A DNA stretch of 12,011 bases from JAPLXD01 sp041661585 (GTDB taxonomy: Bacteria; Patescibacteriota; Minisyncoccia; Moranbacterales; UBA11712). Location: the NCBI GenBank assembly GCA_041661585.1, contig JBAZUC010000023.1:1-12011 (forward strand), in the 5' to 3' direction. How positions within the stretch are numbered: the stretch's first letter is position 1; every line of letters begins with the position of its first letter. The notes under the pieces are model-generated. The model did no database searches, was not told the origin of the DNA, and saw only the letters and a list, made by a program, of their open reading frames with translations. The position numbers and the translations under genes were made by a program. Positions 8,116 through 12,011 of the stretch are shown piece by piece.

Positions 8116-8244
8116 TCACCAGCGTTTCGACAGCGCCGACAGCACGACGGCGGTGAGGTTCAGTGCGATGAGCAGTCCCGTCACAGCGGCTGCCGAAACG
8201 ATAGACATAGCTCCGTGCATTCCATACCTTTCGCGAAGTTTCAT
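8116..8244 (-). CDS. Predicted small single-pass membrane protein (42 aa)
   Basis: On the minus strand, ATG 8242-8244 opens 42 codons ending at TGA 8116-8118. The peptide has a charged start (MKLRERYG), one hydrophobic stretch of about 25 residues from AMSIVSAAAV through LLIALNLTAVVLSAL, and ends SKRW. This is the layout of a single transmembrane helix flanked by basic residues. A TAA four codons upstream of the ATG excludes a longer form. The internal ATG at 8218-8220 (34 residues) has AAAGG six bases upstream and may be the true start. Support for a real gene: a near-consensus promoter 70 bases upstream on the same strand, a terminator downstream, and a GC-rich block with coding-like third positions inside AT-rich surroundings. 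I do not recognise the family. Functions of such peptides range from membrane-complex subunits to type I toxins; nothing here decides. A non-coding RNA is the main alternative. Confidence 0.5.
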   Translation of the reverse strand: MKLRERYGMHGAMSIVSAAAVTGLLIALNLTAVVLSALSKRW

Positions 8245-8291
8245 ATATTTCGCTTAGGCTGATTAGGCCGGCCAAATTCGGGCGGCAGGTC

Positions 8292-8319
8292 AGTATAGAA
8301 GATCAGCGAAGTTTGTCAA
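8292..8319 (-). promoter_or_regulatory. Near-consensus minus-strand promoter for the small membrane ORF
   Basis: Read on the minus strand, TTGACA (8319-8314) is a perfect -35, and TATACT (8297-8292) is a -10 with one mismatch, separated by 16 bases. Transcription would start near 8285, giving about 40 nt of leader before ATG 8244 and a transcript of roughly 240-270 nt up to the hairpin at 8017-8048. This is the best promoter match in the window and it points away from every large gene. Confidence 0.65.
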
Positions 8320-8384
8320 GACTTTTGCCACAGTTTAAGACAAATTTTGCTTTATATAAGCCATAGTTGTTCTTAAAAAACTAG

Positions 8385-8404
8385 TCAATTTTTTGACAAA
8401 TTGA
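8385..8404. repeat. 7-bp dyad centred on the -35 box of the 315-aa gene
   Basis: TCAATTT (8385-8391) and AAATTGA (8398-8404) are perfect inverted arms around TTTGAC. The dyad covers TTGACA at 8393-8398. GACAAATT occurs here (8395-8402) and again at 8339-8346, between the divergent promoters. It may be an operator, but AT-rich dyads also arise by chance. Confidence 0.3.
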
Positions 8405-8421
8405 TTGCGAGGCGCTAGCCT
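8393..8421 (+). promoter_or_regulatory. Candidate promoter of the 315-aa gene
   Basis: TTGACA (8393-8398) is a perfect -35; 17 bases later TAGCCT (8416-8421) is a poor -10, but its GCTAG context resembles the elements before the 91-aa gene and rpoB. Transcription would begin near 8428. TATAAA at 8422-8427 is an alternative -10 with an overlong 23-base spacer. Confidence 0.4.
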
Positions 8422-8469
8422 TATAAAAGACTGTTCTTTCAACTCAAAAAACAAGGAGGAGCGAACATA

Positions 8470-9417
8470 GTGCTGAAAATATTGCAAAGAGCGCAAGAAG
8501 ATGCAGCGCGGATGAGGCAATGTGCCCGGATCGTACTGGAAATAAACGGAGAAGGATTCCAAGTTTTCCGGAACGAAGATCCAAAAATCAATGTCATAGT
8601 TGTGATCGGATCCAATTCGCAAACATACGGACAGGAAGTCGTTCTGGAGGAGATCGGCTTGTGGAGAACGCGTCCTTTCAGTGAGGGAAAGTTGGCTCGC
8701 AGCAAGCTCAGTGGCGACGGCGTGCGATATGTTGCGCCGCGAATTGACGCGTTCCATCTCGCGCCGGAGCAATATGATCTTGTCGCGCCGGAGATCTTCA
8801 AGATTCTCCAGGAGATGGTTGATCTGCAAACGTCCCAATGGAAATGCGGCACTCACAATCCTTTTTGTGTCTGGTCTTCACGCAGCAGATATAGCCAAAA
8901 AGGAAGAAAGCTGTATAAAGGGAAAAGACTCGTGGGCTTGCTGCAAGGGTTGAGATTTTCAGTTCGTTCAACAAGCGCATTTTTTTTGAGCGACCTCTAT
9001 TGGGCCGAGTTGAATCTCAACAGTGCGCTGAAATTCTATTTGGAGGGTTTGGCGAAATTCATCGATCTGCGCCTTTCGAAATACAAGCAGATTTGGAAAG
9101 GCAAAGTGGAATTTCGGAATTTGAAAGGCGTTCGGGAGGTCGGTGAAATTATATACGAAAAAAATCTTCCGAGATATCTCTTGTCCGAGATGATGAGCTA
9201 TCTTCCGGGAAGGACGGGAAACGGATTTTGGTGGCATCTTTGCGATCTGCTTGGATTGCACGGATATGAGAGCGTCGAGAAAAAAGTGAGTTCCAAAGTT
9301 CTTTCTGATCCGCAAAAAAGGCTTGGCAAAATTCAGCTTCGGATCGTGACGGGAATAGCCAAAGCGAAAAAAAACGTCGTGTTTGAAATCTTTCCAAATG
9401 AAACCGGCGACAAATAA
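8470..9417 (+). CDS. Hypothetical protein, 315 aa, no recognised family
   Basis: I do not recognise this protein. The start is GTG 8470, chosen because a perfect AGGAGG (8454-8459) lies 10 bases upstream and no ATG fits; the stop is TAA 9415-9417. It appears soluble: no signal peptide or clear membrane helix. The N-terminal third alternates strands and helices (ARIVLEINGEGFQVF, INVIVVIGS, FKILQEMVDL) and looks like an alpha/beta domain. Residues 125-160 are basic, with two cysteines (C126, C133) that lack a zinc-finger pattern. The C-terminal half is mainly helical and aromatic (SDLYWAELNLNSALKFYLEGLAKF, GNGFWWHLCDLLGLHG) and basic at the end. There is no Walker motif, obvious catalytic triad or repeat. 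The gene is a stand-alone unit with its own promoter candidate and terminator, between rpoC and ftsK. Codon use resembles that of its neighbours, giving no sign of recent transfer. Confidence 0.85.
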   Translation: MLKILQRAQEDAARMRQCARIVLEINGEGFQVFRNEDPKINVIVVIGSNSQTYGQEVVLEEIGLWRTRPFSEGKLARSKLSGDGVRYVAPRIDAFHLAPEQYDLVAPEIFKILQEMVDLQTSQWKCGTHNPFCVWSSRSRYSQKGRKLYKGKRLVGLLQGLRFSVRSTSAFFLSDLYWAELNLNSALKFYLEGLAKFIDLRLSKYKQIWKGKVEFRNLKGVREVGEIIYEKNLPRYLLSEMMSYLPGRTGNGFWWHLCDLLGLHGYESVEKKVSSKVLSDPQKRLGKIQLRIVTGIAKAKKNVVFEIFPNETGDK

Positions 9418-9445
9418 CCCGCCCTGGATCACCAGAGCGGGTTTT
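9416..9445 (+). terminator. Intrinsic terminator overlapping the stop codon of the 315-aa gene
   Basis: AACCCGC (9416-9422) pairs with GCGGGTT (9437-9443); after one C/A mismatch CTGG (9424-9427) pairs with CCAG (9432-9435) around an ATCA loop. TTTT (9442-9445) closes it. The last two bases of the TAA stop form the base of the stem, so the gene ends inside its own terminator. Confidence 0.9.
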
Positions 9446-9534
9446 CATATTTTCAAAAGCGTTGGACGATATTCGCGTAGCATCGCAACAAAAAGAGGTG
9501 CTCCAACGGACGCCTCGTATTTTTTCCAAGAGAC

Positions 9535-9563
9535 TGGAAATCTCTCGGGAAATATGCTAATAT
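9535..9563 (+). promoter_or_regulatory. Extended -10 promoter of ftsK
   Basis: TAATAT (9558-9563) is preceded by TGC (9555-9557), an extended -10. The -35 candidate TGGAAA (9535-9540) is weak, with a 17-base spacer. A start near 9570 would leave a 30-nt leader without a Shine-Dalgarno. A small inverted repeat, AGAGA (9529-9533) and TCTCT (9541-9545), brackets the -35. Confidence 0.5.
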
Positions 9564-9599
9564 AAATCAGTAATCAGTCTTCACAAAACATCAAATAAA

Positions 9600-11879
9600 A
9601 TGGGTCGGAAAAAGAAAAAAGACAAAGAAAAAAACGGGAATGGAAATGGAAACGGATACAAATCCAAGAAGAAGTGGGGTTTGGCCGGAGATACGAAGCG
9701 CTCGATCGCGGCGGTTTTTTTGATTGCTCTTGCGATTTTGGCCGTATTCAGTTTGTTCGGCGGGGCGGGGACATTTGGCACATATTTCAACAAGATATTG
9801 TCGCTGGCGTTCGGGATTGGGCGGTTTCTCTTGCCAGTGCTGATGATTGCGGTCGGATTCATGTATTTTCGGCGGGATACGGATTCATATTATGTTTTCG
9901 TCGCAGCTGGATTTTTTGTTTTTTTCGCGGCGATTCTCGGACTTGTCCATATTTTCTTCCCTCTTTCGCAAATGGTTGACATTGCCAAGGGCGGGGAAGG
10001 TGGAGGATTCCTGGGTGCGGCGGCGGCCTATCCGGCGCTCAAGTATTTCGGATTTTCAGCGGGGATGGTCGTTCTTTCGGCAATCGCTTTGGCATCGCTT
10101 CTCCTTGCCCTCAATGTGCCGCTTCGGGCGCTTCTCAAGCCCGTTGAATGGATGAAAGAAAGGAAAGAGGAGGACGAAGAAGAGGACGAAGAAGAAACAA
10201 AAGAACCTGCAGTGACCATTGAGGAAAAACCGTCAGCGGCGGCCAGAATAAGCGAGATATTGAAAAGGAAAAAAGAGCAGCCGGCTTCCGACAGGAAAAT
10301 GATGGTGCCGGACAAGCAAAGAATGATTGCGGGATGGAAATTGCCCCCGCTTGATCTTTTGGAACGGACGACCGGCAAATCAAAAGCGGGTGACATTGAA
10401 GCGAATGCCAAGATCATCCAGGAGACTTTCAAAAATTTCGGAATCGAAACAGAGATTGGGGAAATCAGTGTCGGACCATCAGTCACGCAATATTGTTTCA
10501 AGCCGGCGGCCGGAATCAAACTTTCAAAAATCACGGGACTCAACAACAATTTGTCGCTGGCTCTTGCCCAGCATCCGATCCGGATTGAAGCGCCCATTCC
10601 CGGAAAGTCGCTCATTGGCATTGAGGTGCCGAACAAGGTTTCGACGATGGTGCGGTTGCGCGACTTCATGGAAAGCGCCCAGTTTGCCGAGAAGAAAACA
10701 AATCTCACCTTGGCGCTCGGGCAGGATGTGGGCGGAAACTATATTTTCGGCGATCTCACCGAAATGCCGCATCTCATGATCGCGGGCGCGACCGGAACGG
10801 GGAAAAGCGTCGGCATCAATACGATAATCACCTCGCTTCTCTATCAAAATTCTCCGGAAGATTTGAAGCTCATTCTGGTTGATCCGAAAAGGGTTGAGCT
10901 CACGGCCTTCAACGGGATTCCGCATCTTTTGACCCCGACGGTTGTCGAGAATGGCAAGGTGGCCAATGCTTTGAAATGGGCGATCGGCGAGATGGAAAGG
11001 CGGTACAAAATGCTTCAAGAGGCCAGTTCACGGGATATTTTTTCGTATAACGAAAAGATAAAGCCGGATCAGAAAAAAAATGTCATCAATGAAGAAACGG
11101 GGGAAATCATCGGAGAAGAAGAAGTGAAGAGACTGCCATATATTGTGATCATCATCGACGAGTTGGCGGACATCATGGCCAGCCATTCCAAAGATGTGGA
11201 AGCGGCGATTGTGCGGCTGGCTCAAATGGCGCGCGCGGTTGGAATCCATCTCATCGTTTCAACGCAGCGCCCTTCGGTTGAAGTTCTGACCGGACTCATC
11301 AAAGCCAACATCACAACCCGTATTGCCTTTCAGGTGGCGACGCAGATTGATTCGCGCACAATTCTGGATATGGGCGGAGCGGAAAAATTGCTTGGAAACG
11401 GGGATATGCTCTATCTTTCCGCTCGTTCTCCAAAGCCGAAACGGATCCAGGGAGTTTTTGTTTCCGAATCAGAAGTAAAACGGGTCGTGAAGTCGATCAA
11501 ATCCCAGCTCGATGAAGATGTGGAATACAACGATGAGGTAACTGCTCCCCAGAGAATCAATTTTGGAGGAAAAATGACGGGCGCGGTCGGAGGCGGTGAT
11601 GAAGAAGGAGATGAGTTGTATGAAGAGGCCAAGGATACGGTTTTGAAAGCGGGAAAGGCGTCTGCGTCGCTTCTGCAAAGAAGGCTTCGGGTGGGCTATG
11701 CCCGTGCGGCGAGGCTTCTTGATATTTTGGAAGCCAATGGCGTGATTGGTCAGGCGGACGGATCAAAGCCGAGAGAAATTTTGGTGGATGCTCCGGCCGC
11801 TGGTGGGACTGCTCCCGGCGAAGTCCAATATGAAGACGAGCTCGATGACCAAAAAAAACGCGAACGTTGGCAAATGTGA
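9600..11879 (+). CDS. ftsK: FtsK/SpoIIIE family DNA translocase
   Basis: FtsK is a septum-anchored hexameric ATPase that pumps chromosomal DNA during division and helps resolve dimers. The 759-residue product has a lysine-rich, GN-repeat N-terminus (1-34); four predicted membrane helices at about 35-53, 66-89, 97-120 and 152-172; a short acidic linker (about 186-201); an alpha domain (about 240-380); the RecA-like motor with Walker A GATGTGKS (396-403) and Walker B VIIIDELAD (D520, E521); the TGLIKANITTRIAF motif after residue 560; and a C-terminal gamma winged helix (about 670-730, SLLQRRLRVGYARAARLLDIL) that in known FtsK reads polar DNA motifs. The linker is much shorter than the several hundred residues of E. 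coli FtsK, giving a SpoIIIE-like size. ATG 9600 is the first start in frame and has no Shine-Dalgarno. The gene ends in tandem TGA codons at 11877-11882. All motor motifs are intact, so it should be active. It has its own promoter and appears monocistronic. Confidence 0.97.
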   Translation: MGRKKKKDKEKNGNGNGNGYKSKKKWGLAGDTKRSIAAVFLIALAILAVFSLFGGAGTFGTYFNKILSLAFGIGRFLLPVLMIAVGFMYFRRDTDSYYVFVAAGFFVFFAAILGLVHIFFPLSQMVDIAKGGEGGGFLGAAAAYPALKYFGFSAGMVVLSAIALASLLLALNVPLRALLKPVEWMKERKEEDEEEDEEETKEPAVTIEEKPSAAARISEILKRKKEQPASDRKMMVPDKQRMIAGWKLPPLDLLERTTGKSKAGDIEANAKIIQETFKNFGIETEIGEISVGPSVTQYCFKPAAGIKLSKITGLNNNLSLALAQHPIRIEAPIPGKSLIGIEVPNKVSTMVRLRDFMESAQFAEKKTNLTLALGQDVGGNYIFGDLTEMPHLMIAGATGTGKSVGINTIITSLLYQNSPEDLKLILVDPKRVELTAFNGIPHLLTPTVVENGKVANALKWAIGEMERRYKMLQEASSRDIFSYNEKIKPDQKKNVINEETGEIIGEEEVKRLPYIVIIIDELADIMASHSKDVEAAIVRLAQMARAVGIHLIVSTQRPSVEVLTGLIKANITTRIAFQVATQIDSRTILDMGGAEKLLGNGDMLYLSARSPKPKRIQGVFVSESEVKRVVKSIKSQLDEDVEYNDEVTAPQRINFGGKMTGAVGGGDEEGDELYEEAKDTVLKAGKASASLLQRRLRVGYARAARLLDILEANGVIGQADGSKPREILVDAPAAGGTAPGEVQYEDELDDQKKRERWQM

Positions 11880-11895
11880 TGAAAGGGAGTATAAT
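11867..11895 (+). promoter_or_regulatory. Candidate promoter at the 3' end of ftsK
   Basis: TTGGCA (11867-11872, one mismatch) and a perfect TATAAT (11890-11895) are 17 bases apart. The -35 lies in the last ftsK codons. Transcription would begin near 11902 and run towards the right edge, meeting a hairpin after about 20 nt. It probably serves a downstream gene beyond or at the edge of the window. Confidence 0.45.
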
Positions 11896-11920
11896 AATGT
11901 TAATACAAAAATAAAAATAT

Positions 11921-11942
11921 AGCAGGTTTTTCAGCCTGTTTT
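11921..11942 (+). terminator. Weak hairpin with U-run after ftsK, possible terminator
   Basis: AGCAGG (11921-11926) pairs with CCTGTT (11935-11940), six pairs including one G-U, with an 8-base loop and a short T-run (11939-11942). On the minus strand the same hairpin is followed by a T-rich stretch, so it may work in both directions. The stem is short and confidence is limited. Confidence 0.45.
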
Positions 11943-11965
11943 AATTGTCGAAAATTTGCAACCTT

Positions 11966-12011
11966 ATGCTTCGCGGTTTCACGCTAAAAAAATTTCATTA
12001 TTACACTCTTG
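11966..12011 (+). CDS. Possible start of a further gene (partial, 15 codons)
   Basis: ATG 11966 opens a frame that stays open to the window edge: MLRGFTLKKFHYYTL. There is no Shine-Dalgarno. The basic, aromatic start would suit the segment before a helix-turn-helix of RodZ-like proteins, which I recall near ftsK in some genomes, but 15 residues cannot establish this. It may be no gene at all. Confidence 0.22.
   Translation, partial: MLRGFTLKKFHYYTL

Noticed and set aside
8069..8120. ACGCA/TGCGT inverted repeat followed by T-runs as a second terminator
   Set aside because: Only a 5-bp stem with a 10-base loop and no adjacent uninterrupted U-run; the nearby 8017-8048 hairpin already explains termination.
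7811..8257. Plus-strand open frame of 148 codons across the rpoC end and intergenic region
   Set aside because: It is out of frame in rpoC, runs through the terminator hairpin, and has no start signal or motif.
8681..8953. Alternative frame within the 315-aa gene, suggesting a frameshift
   Set aside because: The main frame is uninterrupted for 315 codons with consistent codon use, and the alternative is arginine/serine-rich without motifs.
11877..11896. TGA read as glycine (as in Gracilibacteria), extending ftsK by a few codons through tandem TGA
   Set aside because: The rpoB, rpoC and ftsK frames contain no internal TGA where glycine is expected, and they use GGN codons, so the standard code fits.

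Overview
The window looks like a core chromosomal segment of a Candidate Phyla Radiation (Patescibacteria, probably Parcubacteria-like) bacterium. This rests on compact RpoB and RpoC without the large lineage-specific insertions of proteobacteria, the absence of the usual rplKAJL ribosomal genes in front of rpoB, a tiny TsaB-like gene in that place, a four-helix FtsK of only 759 residues, and several starts without a Shine-Dalgarno sequence. Lineage is inference; no 16S gene is present. The standard code with TGA as stop fits: the long genes have no internal TGA and ftsK ends in TGA.

Layout, left to right. (1) 1-597 (+): C-terminal part of a RhuM-family protein, cut by the window edge. (2) 636-911 (+): 91-residue protein that resembles the N-terminal lobe of TsaB but lacks its glycine-rich motif, with an extended -10 promoter so close that its mRNA is probably leaderless. 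(3) 912-1062: rpoB promoter and leader, with an 8-bp hairpin that pairs away part of the first Shine-Dalgarno. (4) 1063-4383 rpoB and 4405-7992 rpoC (+), one operon ended by a strong, symmetrical terminator at 8017-8048. (5) 8049-8469: a gene-poor stretch on the plus strand that carries, on the minus strand, a near-consensus promoter and a 42-codon ORF for a predicted single-pass membrane peptide, back to back with the promoter of the next plus-strand gene. (6) 8470-9417 (+): 315-residue protein of unknown family with a perfect Shine-Dalgarno and its own terminator overlapping the stop codon. (7) 9600-11879 (+): ftsK/spoIIIE DNA translocase. (8) 11880-12011: candidate promoter, weak hairpin and possibly the first 15 codons of another gene.

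The central genes are housekeeping: RpoB and RpoC form the catalytic core of RNA polymerase, and FtsK pumps DNA at the division septum. The less ordinary material lies between them: the minus-strand mini-gene after rpoC, the SD-masking hairpin before rpoB, the degenerate TsaB-like protein, and a recurring GCTA-type extended -10 element. No CRISPR array, tRNA, rRNA, insertion sequence or prophage was seen.
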